In this document: positions 11,190 through 21,226 of the stretch, piece after piece
Position numbering within the stretch: position 1 is the stretch's first letter
How the letters are laid out: each line of letters begins with the position of its first letter
Assembly (NCBI GenBank): GCA_016946835.1
Contig: JACVTC010000306.1
Coordinates: 1-51,341 of the forward strand
Length of the DNA: 51,341 bases
From: Neocallimastix lanati (nom. inval.)
Taxonomy: Eukaryota > Neocallimastigomycota > Neocallimastigomycetes > Neocallimastigales > Neocallimastigaceae
Direction: 5' to 3'
Program-made: the position numbers and the translations under genes
The notes under the pieces: model-generated
What the model saw: the letters and a program-made list of their open reading frames with translations, nothing else
What the model was told of the DNA's origin: nothing
Database searches by the model: none

Positions 11190-11951
11190 TGTAAAATGTT
11201 CCTTATGGAGCAGATTACAATTACGAAAAAAAAAAAAAAAACAAAAACAACACTATCAATAACAATACTCAAATGAAATTTATTTTTTAAAAAAAATTCT
11301 TTTATTAATCACTTTATTATAAAAATTCTTTTTATTAGTTATTAACTGCAAAATAGTTAATAACAACTACATTTTCTTTAATAGAATAATTTTACATGTA
11401 TTTATATTTTTTCTTAATTATATTATAATATACTATTTCTATTTATTTAAATATATATTCAATATAAAATAAACAAAAACTAATCTAAATTTAAATAAAG
11501 TTATAAAAAACTAAAACTAATTCAATAAGCTTTTTATTCAATTTGTTTTGACTCAAATTGAATAAGTTCTTATTTATTATTTATTTATTATTCTTTTATT
11601 ATTAATACTATTAATTATATATTACTATTTAATTTTTATGATTATTAAACTAAACTAAAATTAAACTAAACTAAAATTAAACTAAACTAAAATTAAACTA
11701 AACTAAAATTATTAATATATTTTATTACTAAATCTTAGGTTATTTAAAAATTAATTTTATATTTTTAAATTTATATATTATATGAAATATAAATTTATTA
11801 TTAATTTTCATAAATCAATTAATTTCATAAATTAATATATTTTACATAATTTAATGCATTAGTATTATTTTGTAAACGTGAATTACATTAAATAATTTAA
11901 TGTACAAAATAAATTAATTAATGTACTAAAGATATTGATCATATCTTTACA
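11190..11951 (-). repeat. GY1 3' LTR
   Basis: On the minus strand it begins TGTAAAGATATG and ends AACATTTTACA. It contains a TATA-like TATAAATA, a perfect 10-bp stem with a 7-base loop at 11338-11364, and the primer-like segment whose plus-strand form ATAACAACTAC is at 11360-11370. A four-fold AAACTAAACTAAAATT repeat lies at about 11650-11710. The purine tract AAAGGGCGAGA directly precedes it, and the pol stop codon is only about ten bases away. Confidence 0.95.
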
Positions 11952-11961
11952 ATCTCGCCCT

Positions 11962-14900
11962 TTAAGTCGAGCTCCTGCGAGAATCATTTCTTGAGGGAAG
12001 TTCTATAACAAAGGGTTGATATTTATGTCTTACAATGAAATCATTGGCATGATCATCATTCTTAATAGATTCTTGATCCTTTGTTCTTGTTTTATTTTTC
12101 TTATTTTTTCTAAAGTATTCCTGAATTAATTGTTTATCTAAAATTTGATCTTCATCTATCCAAGAGTCTTCATTTGATCCTTTCCAAGAGATAAGAAAAC
12201 GATTCTTTCCTTTATAAGTTCTCATATTAATTATTTTATCTGGAATCATATCGGAATTATTTGTAGTTAAATTTATACTCTTTCGTTTATTAACATTTCT
12301 ATCTTCAAATTCATTCTCATAATAAGGTTCAAGTAAAGAAACATGAAAAATTGGATGACAATGCATATTATTAGGTAGTTTAAGTTTGTACGCTAAGGGA
12401 CTAACTTTTTCAATTATTTCAAAAGGACCTATCAATTGATCGGCTAGTTTTCTTTTAACATTCTTAGTAGTAGATCCTTTAAGTAACCAAACTTTTTTAC
12501 CGACTTCGAAATTAGGGGAAGGAAGTCTTTTCAAATCGGCGTATTTTTTATAAGTTTTCTTAGCTTCTTCTAAGTTTCTTTTTAAAAATTCAATATTTTT
12601 ATTAATATCTAATATTCTTTTTTCAGCTCTACTTGGTCTTTCTGAGGATGGAATCTCAGGACTAAATTTAGGATTAAAACCATAGTTTGCGAAGAATGGT
12701 GATTGATTTATAGATTGATGTAAAGTATTATTGTAAGCGAATTCAGCGAAAGGTAGTAAATCGACCCAATTATTTTGCCTTTCATTTATGAAACAACGAA
12801 GATATTGTTCCAATATTCCGTTCACCCTCTCCGTTTGACCATCAGTCTCCGGATGGTAAGAGGTAGAAAGAGAATGAGTAATATCAAGAAGTTTACATAA
12901 GCGATTCCAAAATTCAGATGTAAATTGCGATCCTCTATCAGAAATAATAGAATCAGGGAAACCATGTAATTTAAAAATATTCGAGATAAAAGCATCAGCA
13001 GCAATTGAAGCAATAGGAAGACAACGAAAAGGAATAAAATGAGCCATTTTAGTCAAACGATCAACAACAACCATAATTGTAGTCATATCTTTAGACTTAG
13101 GTAATTCAACGATAAAATCCATAGAAATATCAGACCAAGCTCTATTAGGAGTGGACAAGGGTGAAAGAAGTCCATATGGCTTGTGTCTAGGAATTTTTGA
13201 TTTACAGCAAACTTCACAAGACTTAATAAATTTTTTAACATCAAGAGAAAAATTAGGCCACCAAAAATTGCGGCTAAGTAATTCTTGAGTCTTAGAAACA
13301 CCAAAATGACCAGCAGTAGGAGAGTCATGATGGAGTTCAAGAACTCTCGTTCGAATCGATTTAGGAACATAAATCAGATTATTAAAGAGTAAAAATCCTT
13401 CTTTATCAATCATAAATTTATTAATATTTTGAATTTTAGGGTTAACAGCATTATTAATAGATAAGGATGATTTAACAGAATTATAGAATTCATCATTCTC
13501 AAGAGCATTCAAAATAGAATTAGCAAGGGTATCATTATTAATAGTAAAACAGTTAATAACACGACAAGAAGAATTAAATTCAAAATTAAATAAATGATCA
13601 CTTCTCCTAGATAGTAAATCAGGTTTACCCGATTTTTTCCCAGATCTATAGACAATATTAAAATCAAAACGAGATAAAAATTCATACCATCTAATTTGAC
13701 GTTGCGAAAGCATTTCCGGTTTTCTAGGAAATGTTAAATTTTTATGATCAGTGTAAATAGTAAAGGGATGACGAGCACCCTCTAAAAAGTGACGCCATTG
13801 CTCTAAAGCAACTTTAATAGCGAGAAGTTCCTTATCATAAATGGGGTAGTTTCTTTGAGACTTGGTCAAACTCGAAGAAATAAAGGCAACTGGATGGAGA
13901 TTGCCATCAACTTCTTGAGAAAGTACAGCTCCAACTGCAAAGTTACTAGCATCAGTTTCAACGATAAACGGTTTATTACTATCAGGATTAATTAAAATTG
14001 GAGCAGATGTGAAAAGTTCTTTCAATTTAACAAAAGCATTCTGTTGCTCAGGTCCCCAAATAAAAGGTACATTTTTACGAGTGAGTTTATGTATTGGTAA
14101 AGCTATTTTGGCAAAGTCTTTAATGAAAACTCTATAATAATTACAAAGTCCAATAAATGACTGAACTGCTTTGACATTAGTAGGTACAGGCCAATCTAAA
14201 ATAGCTTTAATTTTTTCAGGATCAGGTTTAAGACCATCTTTAGATATGATGTAGCCCAGGAAGGAGGTTTCCGTTACATCGAATTCACATTTTTCTAGTT
14301 TAACATATAAATTATTATCTAAAAGTTTTTTCAACACTTTTCTAACATGTTCATGATGTTCTTCTAAGTTATTTGAATAAATAAGAATATCGTCGATATA
14401 TGAGATAACAAAATCATCTAAGTAGTCACTAAGAACATCATTTATAAAATGTTGAAATGTAGCAGGTGCATTCTTTAACCCAAAAGGCATAACAAGATAT
14501 TCATAATGTCCATAACGAGTTCTAAAAGCAGTCTTATACTCATCACCTTCTTTTATTCTTACTAAGTTATATGCAGATTTAAGATCTAACTTAGTAAAAT
14601 ATTTAGCACCTTTAACTCTGTCAATTAATTCACTTATTAATGGTAAAGGATATGAATTTCTAATAGTCATTTCATTTAATTTTCTGTAATCAATACATAA
14701 TCTCAAAGTGCCATCTTTCTTTTTAACAAATAAGACAGGGGCACCAGCTGGTGATTTGGTTTTTCTAATAAATCCTTTTGCTAAGTTTTCTTTAATATAC
14801 TTTTTCAATTCATCCCTTTCTGCTTCTGTTAAAGGATAAATAGGACCATAGAATAGAATTGAATTATCCTTTAAATTTATTTCACAATCATATTCTCTAT

Positions 14901-16845
14901 GGGGAGGTAATTTATTACAATTCTTTTCATCAAAAACTTCAATATAATCGAGATAACAAGGAGGAATAGAAATTTTATTATCACTATCGTTAACAATATT
15001 ATTATTATCTAAATTCTGAATAATCAGACAGTTACACAAATTGTCTAACACACAATTTTGATAAGAAAAAAAATAGTTTGTTGGTTCGGCGACCAATTTA
15101 CTTTCTTTATTTAAAATTTCATTTTTACATGATTTAATAAAATTACATGATTTTTTGATTTTATCTATTGTACTAAGTTCTCTAAAATTACAAAAGTTAA
15201 TTTTTTCTTTACTACAATCATTATCTTTAACACTAATATTAATACTATCACTATCACTATCACTATCACTATCATTAATGGTTCTAACTTTTCTTCCACG
15301 GACGTATTCAGCTTCGCTTTCTGATTCGGAATCCCAGAGGGGTTTACACTTATATGGAGTACTTGGTTCATAGGAATTTTCTTCTTCAGGTTCGATATCG
15401 ATCTTACACTTCTTTGAACCTTTCTTGCTTCTATTTTTGTTTTTTCTTTTTCTTTTACCATTATTACAGTTCCTAGCGCAATAACCAGAAGGAAAGGATA
15501 TTTTTCTTGAATCATGATAATTCATTGGACAATGCTTTTCAATCCAAGGAATACCTAGAATGATATCTACATCAGGAATATAAAGTGCATAGAGTTGAAT
15601 AACTTCAAAATGGTTCTTGAATCGTAAGATACACTTTTCAGTTTGTTCGTAGATGGTAGAGATACCATATCCTAGTCCAGTAACATTGAAAGATCTTTTA
15701 ACTTCATTCAATTTAATTTTGTTTTTATTAACGAACGAAGGATGAATAAAATTCAAATCCGAGCCAGAGTCGATAAGAACCCTAACTGGAACTTCTTCAA
15801 TATCATTTGTTTTTATATAGAAAGTAATTATATTGTTCTTTCTTTTATTCATAGCATTTTCTTCATCAGTAATAGCTCTAATTTTTTGAGCATCATCGGA
15901 TTCCTTGATCATTCTAATTCTTCTTAATTTTGCCGATGGAAGATTTTCATCTGTTTCTCTAATTTTATTCTTGTGTTTAACTCCAGAAGGTCTTTTTCTG
16001 TTAGGACAATTAAACTGTAAGTGTCCTGGTTGTTTACATAAAAAACAAAGACCTTTTTTCTTTTCTTCAGAAAAGTCTCTTTTATTTTCAACATATAAAT
16101 TTTGATTATAGTTCTGGTTGTATCTTCTATATCTATCATTTTTGATCCTAAATAAATCAACATCCATAGGATCATCACGACGACTACTATTTCTCTGGTT
16201 GTGGTTACTGTTTTGTTGCGAATTTCTAACTCGTTGCTGATTATAATAGAATTCAACAAGATTAGTTCGCTTTGACAAATTTTCAATTTGAATTACATCG
16301 GTATACAACTTGTTAAGGGAATCTGGATTTGGGTTAACAACGGCTAATTGTTCCCTCATTTTGTAATGTAATCCTTTAAGAAACATATAAATTTTGGCTG
16401 ATTCGTTGAAGTCCGAATTTTGGCAAGTTGTTTTGAACTGGTTAATATATTCTAACACTTGCCCATATTTTTTCTGACGAATGGTATCTAATTTACCATT
16501 AGCCACAATTGTCTCCACTTCTGGATCCCCATAATTAATTTTAAGTTCCCTCTTAAAATTATTTAAATTATCGATCAAGGGATCTTCATTATCCCATAGA
16601 TTTGAGGCCCAATTTAAAGGATCACCTCTTAAGAATGAGGTTATAAATCTAACCTTTGATCTATCGTCTGGAAAGTCATCTGGGGTATCCTCAAAGTTCA
16701 TATTTACAATTGTGAGGAACCCTTTAAGTTCTTTTCTTTCACCGTTAAAAATCGGTGGCTTACTGACCTTCCGTTTTTCTTCTCGTCCACGATCTGCCAT
16801 ATCTTCAATGTGGAGGTTTCTTAGCCTAATATTAAGTTCTTCCAC
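11962..16845 (-). CDS. GY1 gag-pol polyprotein, 1627 residues, intact
   Basis: Single open frame. Gag occupies residues 1-260, with a CCHC zinc knuckle CFLCKQPGHLQFNC at 267-280. An aspartic protease has active-site DSG at 359-361. The linker contains a basic stretch and a DSDSDS repeat at about 525-535. Reverse transcriptase spans about 650-860 with catalytic YIDD at about 816-819. RNase H spans about 960-1085 (VETDASNF, YTDHKNL). Integrase has an HHCC finger at about 1172-1215 and catalytic Asp 1243, Asp 1303 and Glu 1339. The C-terminus has a GPFEI module and a chromodomain-like segment at about 1533-1580 (FLISWKGSNEDSWI). Chromodomains of this class are known to bind modified histones and bias integration. 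All catalytic residues that I can check are present. The first ATG is plausible; a second Met at residue 16 is an alternative. Confidence 0.96.
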   Translation of the reverse strand: MEELNIRLRNLHIEDMADRGREEKRKVSKPPIFNGERKELKGFLTIVNMNFEDTPDDFPDDRSKVRFITSFLRGDPLNWASNLWDNEDPLIDNLNNFKRELKINYGDPEVETIVANGKLDTIRQKKYGQVLEYINQFKTTCQNSDFNESAKIYMFLKGLHYKMREQLAVVNPNPDSLNKLYTDVIQIENLSKRTNLVEFYYNQQRVRNSQQNSNHNQRNSSRRDDPMDVDLFRIKNDRYRRYNQNYNQNLYVENKRDFSEEKKKGLCFLCKQPGHLQFNCPNRKRPSGVKHKNKIRETDENLPSAKLRRIRMIKESDDAQKIRAITDEENAMNKRKNNIITFYIKTNDIEEVPVRVLIDSGSDLNFIHPSFVNKNKIKLNEVKRSFNVTGLGYGISTIYEQTEKCILRFKNHFEVIQLYALYIPDVDIILGIPWIEKHCPMNYHDSRKISFPSGYCARNCNNGKRKRKNKNRSKKGSKKCKIDIEPEEENSYEPSTPYKCKPLWDSESESEAEYVRGRKVRTINDSDSDSDSDSINISVKDNDCSKEKINFCNFRELSTIDKIKKSCNFIKSCKNEILNKESKLVAEPTNYFFSYQNCVLDNLCNCLIIQNLDNNNIVNDSDNKISIPPCYLDYIEVFDEKNCNKLPPHREYDCEINLKDNSILFYGPIYPLTEAERDELKKYIKENLAKGFIRKTKSPAGAPVLFVKKKDGTLRLCIDYRKLNEMTIRNSYPLPLISELIDRVKGAKYFTKLDLKSAYNLVRIKEGDEYKTAFRTRYGHYEYLVMPFGLKNAPATFQHFINDVLSDYLDDFVISYIDDILIYSNNLEEHHEHVRKVLKKLLDNNLYVKLEKCEFDVTETSFLGYIISKDGLKPDPEKIKAILDWPVPTNVKAVQSFIGLCNYYRVFIKDFAKIALPIHKLTRKNVPFIWGPEQQNAFVKLKELFTSAPILINPDSNKPFIVETDASNFAVGAVLSQEVDGNLHPVAFISSSLTKSQRNYPIYDKELLAIKVALEQWRHFLEGARHPFTIYTDHKNLTFPRKPEMLSQRQIRWYEFLSRFDFNIVYRSGKKSGKPDLLSRRSDHLFNFEFNSSCRVINCFTINNDTLANSILNALENDEFYNSVKSSLSINNAVNPKIQNINKFMIDKEGFLLFNNLIYVPKSIRTRVLELHHDSPTAGHFGVSKTQELLSRNFWWPNFSLDVKKFIKSCEVCCKSKIPRHKPYGLLSPLSTPNRAWSDISMDFIVELPKSKDMTTIMVVVDRLTKMAHFIPFRCLPIASIAADAFISNIFKLHGFPDSIISDRGSQFTSEFWNRLCKLLDITHSLSTSYHPETDGQTERVNGILEQYLRCFINERQNNWVDLLPFAEFAYNNTLHQSINQSPFFANYGFNPKFSPEIPSSERPSRAEKRILDINKNIEFLKRNLEEAKKTYKKYADLKRLPSPNFEVGKKVWLLKGSTTKNVKRKLADQLIGPFEIIEKVSPLAYKLKLPNNMHCHPIFHVSLLEPYYENEFEDRNVNKRKSINLTTNNSDMIPDKIINMRTYKGKNRFLISWKGSNEDSWIDEDQILDKQLIQEYFRKNKKNKTRTKDQESIKNDDHANDFIVRHKYQPFVIELPSRNDSRRSST

Positions 16846-17119
16846 TTTGAAAAAATAAAATTAAAAGAATTCTTATATACGATTATTATTTTTTATTTAA
16901 ATTTACTATTATAATATTATGTAAAGTCGACTTGGCTCTAACCGCTTGAAATGGTGCCCGTCGAGTAAACAAAATTATTATAATAATAATAAGTTTAAAT
17001 AAAAATAATCTCAAATATTCCAATATAATTAGTAATCACGGCGGCGACTTAATGGGTGCAATTATAATTAGTACTTCTTCAAATAGTACTTCTTCTATTA
17101 TTACTTCTTGTTTCTTCTC

Positions 17120-17368
17120 TTAGTAATTCTTCAAATGGTAGTTTTCTAATAGGTAGTTCTCTAATTGGTAATTCTCTAACTGGTAGTTTTCTAACTGGTA
17201 GTTTTCTAACTGGTAGTTCTCTAATTGGTAATTCTCTAACTGGTAGTTTTCTAACTGGTAGTTCTCTAATTGGTAGTTCTTTAACTGGTAGTTCTTTAAC
17301 TGGTAGTTCTCTAACTGGTAGTTCTTTAACTGGTAGTTCTCTAATCTCGTGATCGTAACGTGCTCCAC
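17120..17368 (-). repeat. 15-bp minisatellite in the GY1 leader, open in one frame
   Basis: About 14 copies of a unit close to AACTACCAGTTAGAG. The period is a multiple of three, so a frame of 82 codons stays open and would encode MEHVTITRL followed by NYQLE/NYQLK repeats. There is no evidence that this peptide is made. The array begins about 30 bases after the putative primer-binding site and precedes gag. Confidence 0.8.
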
Positions 17369-17381
17369 TTTTTATAACAAG

Positions 17382-17392
17382 GTAGTTGTTAT
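17382..17392 (-). promoter_or_regulatory. GY1 putative self-priming primer-binding site
   Basis: Flush with the end of the 5' LTR, the minus strand reads ATAACAACTAC. The exact reverse complement, GTAGTTGTTAT, occurs in the LTR (17574-17564 on the minus strand) about 36 bases downstream of the TATA box, where the transcript should start. No TGG-type tRNA primer site lies at the LTR edge. A weaker tRNA-type candidate (TGGAGCACG) lies about 25 bases downstream. Confidence 0.7.
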
Positions 17393-18155
17393 TGTAAAAT
17401 GTTCCTTATGGAGCAGATTACAATTACGAAAAAAAAAAAAAAAAACAAAAACAACACTATCAATAACAATACTCAAATGAAATTTATTTTTTAAAAAAAA
17501 TTCTTTTATTAATCACTTTATTATAAAAATTCTTTTTATTAGTTATTAACTGCAAAATAGTTAATAACAACTACATTTTCTTTAATAGAATAATTTTACA
17601 TGTATTTATATTTTTTCTTAATTATATTATAATATACTATTTCTATTTATTTAAATATATATTCAATATAAAATAAACAAAAACTAATCTAAATTTAAAT
17701 AAAGTTATAAAAAACTAAAACTAATTCAATAAGCTTTTTATTCAATTTGTTTTGACTCAAATTGAATAAGTTCTTATTTATTATTTATTTATTATTCTTT
17801 TATTATTAATACTATTAATTATATATTACTATTTAATTTTTATGATTATTAAACTAAACTAAAATTAAACTAAACTAAAATTAAACTAAACTAAAATTAA
17901 ACTAAACTAAAATTATTAATATATTTTATTACTAAATCTTAGGTTATTTAAAAATTAATTTTATATTTTTAAATTTATATATTATATGAAATATAAATTT
18001 ATTATTAATTTTCATAAATCAATTAATTTCATAAATTAATATATTTTACATAATTTAATGCATTAGTATTATTTTGTAAACGTGAATTACATTAAATAAT
18101 TTAATGTACAAAATAAATTAATTAATGTACTAAAGATATTGATCATATCTTTACA
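17393..18155 (-). repeat. GY1 5' LTR (promoter LTR)
   Basis: Same sequence as the 3' LTR. The minus-strand TATA box is at 17610-17603, the predicted start site near 17574, and the hairpin stem directly follows, overlapping the self-complementary segment by five bases. Confidence 0.95.
17603..17610 (-). promoter_or_regulatory. TATA box of the GY1 5' LTR
   Basis: The minus strand reads AAAATATAAATACATG. The same motif with the same downstream spacing to a hairpin occurs in solo LTRs A, B and C. Confidence 0.65.
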
Positions 18156-19172
18156 ATACCCATCTAGGACTAAGTGGTTTAATTCCTTCTGGTAGCTCTG
18201 ATACTATGGTCATTGTATTATTTTCTTTTAAATTTTGCAATTCGATAGATATAGCTTTAATCCATTCTTCACTCTCTTCGCAAGTAATAGCTTTATAATA
18301 GTCTTTTGGATTATTATTTGTGATGTTGGATATTTTCTCCATTTTCTGAACTTTATGTTTATTGTTTTCAAGTGGCATACCTGGTCTTTTAACTCTAATT
18401 ATTAATTTTTGATCATTATTTTGATCATTATTGACATTATTATTACAGCTTGTATTAGCTTTAATCAAATTTTTCATTAAAGTTTTTTGTATGAAATTTT
18501 TTATCCTTATTATGGATAACTTTATTTTTGGTAAAATTAAATTTATTAAAATTATTTAATTTATTTAATTTTTTTTCAATAATTGAAAATTTTTCATTAA
18601 TAAAATTTTTTTTTCGCGTTTGTAATTTTATATTTTTTATTTTTTAAAATCTTAATTTTTGTTTTATTATTTTCTTCTTTCTTTTTAAAATTTAAATCCT
18701 CACTTTTTTTATTCTTTACTAACAACTTAATTTCATTTTTATTTTTTGAATTATTTTTATTTAAATCTAGGTCTTTATTATTCAGGATTTCAGGATTTTC
18801 AGGATTTTCACTTGAATTATTATTGTTTTCAATTAAAATTACAGGAATTTTTTTGTTTAGTTCACACGAAATTTTGTTAACAGGATTAATGTTTGAATTA
18901 TGATTTGGGCTTACATCATATACCTTTGAATTATTTGGATGTTCATACTTATCAGGATTATTTTGAAATTTATTCAATATTTTATCATTATTATCTTGAT
19001 TATTCTGATAGGAAAGTAATTTAATGTTATTATTGAATTTATTATTATTATATTGTTTGTTTACTTCATGTATATTGAAAGGTATGTTATTTTTAATTAA
19101 TTTTTTAATATAATTATTATTTTGGATTACGTCATTTAATCCATTCATTAATTTATAAATATTATATGTCAA
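18156..19172 (-). pseudogene. Copia linker and start of reverse transcriptase
   Basis: 18151-18477 contains NNNPKDYYKAITCEESEEWIKA and LQNLKENNTMTIV, the conserved start of copia reverse transcriptase, ending at PRWV where GY1 inserted (the final residue of that open frame is encoded by GY1 itself). 18597-19172 encodes 191 Asn- and Lys-rich residues without recognisable motifs, which fits the variable linker between copia integrase and reverse transcriptase. The two frames are separated by a stop or frameshift at about 18480-18600. The first Met at 19172 is not a real start. Confidence 0.75.
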
Positions 19173-20474
19173 AAATTAAAGAATAATTAATATTTGTTTA
19201 AATTTTTCTTAAAACTTATTTTTTAGTAATGAAATTTAGGGAATTAAAAAAATTAATTTTATTTATTTTTTATTAAAATAAATAGTTATCATAAATAATT
19301 AAATATAACTACGATTTTATAAATCGGGAAAAATAAAAATGATTATAAGTTTTTCTTATCAAAAATTGTTAACGCTAATCGCTTAACAATTTTTTTCGTT
19401 TTCTTCTTTTTATACTAACAATTTCACTAAATTTAGAAGTTATTAAAAGTAAAATTAAATTTAAAAGTTTATTGCATATGTAAAGCGTTCTATCAGAAAC
19501 AGATTACAAATAACAAATTTTAACACCAAAATAAAAAAAAACACGTAATAAAAATTCGTTCTTTTTAAATAAAATAATCTTTATTAATTAAAAAAATTAA
19601 ATCGCTTTTTTGTTATTAACTATCATATAGTCAATAACTAATACATCAATTTAATTATAGAAATTTACATGTATTTATATTTTTTCATTATTACATTATA
19701 ATATATTATTTCTATCTAATTTGCATATATTACTATTTATTTATAAACAAAATATTTATTAATAATTTTATTAAATAATAATTAACTAAACTAAACAATA
19801 ATTAATTCAATAAACTTTCAACTTATTTACAATAATAATTAAATTCAATAACAACTCATTTATTATATATTTATTATATAAATATTATTAATACTAATGT
19901 TTATATATTTACAATTCAAAACTATTTTTATAAACTATTTAAACTAATTTTAACTATTTAAAACTATTCCGAAATTAATTTTAAAGTATTTTAAACTAAC
20001 TAAACTAAATTAACTAAGTTAAATAGAATAACTATTTTAAATAAACTAAACTAAATTAACTAACTTAAATAAATTATTTAGATTAAAGTTATTATCCAAA
20101 ATTATTTAAATAATAATTTTTCCTTTATGAAAAGTTTACATAAATTTATAATTAATTTTCATATACGTAAATCATAAATTTATGTAGTTTTATTACATTA
20201 ATTAATTATGTAATAATTAATTTTTAAAGATTTTATTAAATCTTTACAGCATACAGTAGATTATTATATTTTAATTCTGCTAAATGATTTTTTAATTTGT
20301 TTATTCAACTATTCATTAACTAAACTAAAATTTATTTAAACAATTACTATTGATTCACTTATATAATTAAATATTAAGTTAAAATTATTAATTTTTCATT
20401 AAATTTTATAAATTTAATTAATCCAATAATGGATTAATTTAATCACAGTACAAATATCGTCAGTTCTTGACACT
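19173..20474 (-). repeat. LTR I, a further LTR split by solo LTR B
   Basis: The right boundary is inferred from a purine-rich tract, GGTTCCTGGAGGAGGCAG, followed by TGTCAAGAACTGACG on the minus strand at 20474. A very similar tract precedes the GY3 LTRs (GGAGGAGGACCA, then TGTAACG). Inside, after the LTR B insertion, a minus-strand TATA box (AGTATAAAAAGAAG, 19404-19420) is followed by a perfect 10-bp stem, AAATTGTTAA, with a 10-base loop (19363-19392). The left boundary is not resolved, so the length is uncertain. Confidence 0.5.
19479..20248 (-). mobile_element. Solo LTR B, 770 bp
   Basis: Ends TGTAAAGCG and CTTTACA, with a perfect target duplication GCATA at 19474-19478 and 20249-20253. 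It belongs to the same family and orientation as solo LTR A. It carries the TATA motif and the hairpin GTTATTAACTAT-CAT-ATAGTCAATAAC near 19612-19640. Confidence 0.92.
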
Positions 20475-21226
20475 GCCTCCTCCAGGAACCATTACTCCGG
20501 ATGGTTAACAGTGGCACAAAATTGATCGTGTCAAAGTTTTTAGATAATTTGGTCTTAACGATTAGGTCAAGATGCCAAATTATAGTAATTAATTAATAGT
20601 TTAATTATACTCTTATTTAAAACATATTATTATTAGTAAATTTTATAATTAAGTTTTTTATTTGAAATATAAATTTTATTTAATCTTAATAATATTTTAT
20701 TATATTATTATTTTATATAATTATTACTATAATTTAAATTACAATAATCCTACAAAGGATTAATCAAAAGATTTAAACATGTATTTATATAAAATAATTA
20801 ATTATTAAAATATTAATTATTAATATGAATATGTAATAGTATTAATATAAGTTTGATATTGATAATATAAAATAAGATAATAATATAAATATTTAATATA
20901 AATAAAATATAAGAATCTAATATAGCTAAATATTATATCTTATAATTAAAATATAATATGTAGAAATTAATTTAATATGACAATCACGTGTTTACATTAT
21001 TTAATATATATTAATTTCAATATGTTAATAATATTTAGTAATTAGTTGGCCTAGACTAATTCCTAAATATTTTAATAAAGTTAATTTAATAATAATTATT
21101 ATATTATTATTATTTATTAATATTGAAATTCAAATAACTGAATTATTGAAATTGAAATTGAATTGAAATTCAGTTATTATCTTAACAGATCGTAAACGAA
21201 CCTTTGATATCCGGCTAATACCGGGT
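20475..21226. other. AT-rich tract, no gene
   Basis: Apart from the purine tract next to LTR I and a GC-richer patch at 20480-20580, I see only A/T-rich sequence. It is presumably the decayed interior of the element whose 3' LTR is LTR I. Confidence 0.4.

Larger units (their letters stand above)
16846..17392 (-). other. GY1 leader between 5' LTR and gag
   Basis: About 550 bases containing, in transcription order, the putative self-priming site, a 15-bp minisatellite and an A/T-rich stretch with a short GC-richer patch near 16925-16970 (minus-strand CGACGGGCACCATTTC). That patch might be a packaging or translation signal, but I cannot assign it. Confidence 0.6.
11190..18155 (-). mobile_element. 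GY1: complete Ty3/gypsy chromovirus-type LTR retrotransposon, 6966 bp
   Basis: LTRs at 11190-11951 (762 bp) and 17393-18155 (763 bp) look identical apart from the length of one A run. The target duplication ATACC is perfect at 11185-11189 and 18156-18160. The element sits inside the copia reverse transcriptase region: flanking codons read PRWV on one side and FTKKYDG on the other, and the two are contiguous in ordinary copia proteins. It holds one uninterrupted gag-pol frame. Intact frame, matching LTRs and clean target duplication all indicate a recent, potentially mobile insertion. Confidence 0.95.
7398..19172 (-). mobile_element. Ty1/copia retrotransposon remnant, split by nested insertions
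   Basis: Four separated coding fragments on the minus strand (18156-19172, 10198-11189, 8651-8754, 7598-7899) read in the normal copia order: linker before reverse transcriptase, reverse transcriptase, RNase H, C-terminus. Each gap is exactly an insertion bounded by target duplications. The 3' end is recognisable: a purine tract AGGGGGGAA is followed by an LTR start TGTTAG at 7603, which also supplies the stop codon. The LTR then runs leftwards to at least 7398, where the MULE begins. Gag, protease and integrase are not seen, and the 5' LTR was not identified. Confidence 0.8.

Noticed and set aside
15165-15515. Long frames overlapping GY1 gag-pol, including Leu/Ser-rich plus-strand frames
   Set aside because: They are shadows of the intact gag-pol frame over the Ser/Asp repeat and basic linker.
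11962-16845. An endogenous retrovirus rather than a retrotransposon
   Set aside because: No envelope frame lies between integrase and the 3' LTR, and the chromodomain-like end is typical of chromovirus-type Ty3/gypsy elements.
17361-17370. TGGAGCACG as a classical tRNA primer site of GY1
   Set aside because: It lies about 25 bases from the LTR edge, whereas the flush 11-base self-complementary segment explains the site better. It is not fully excluded.
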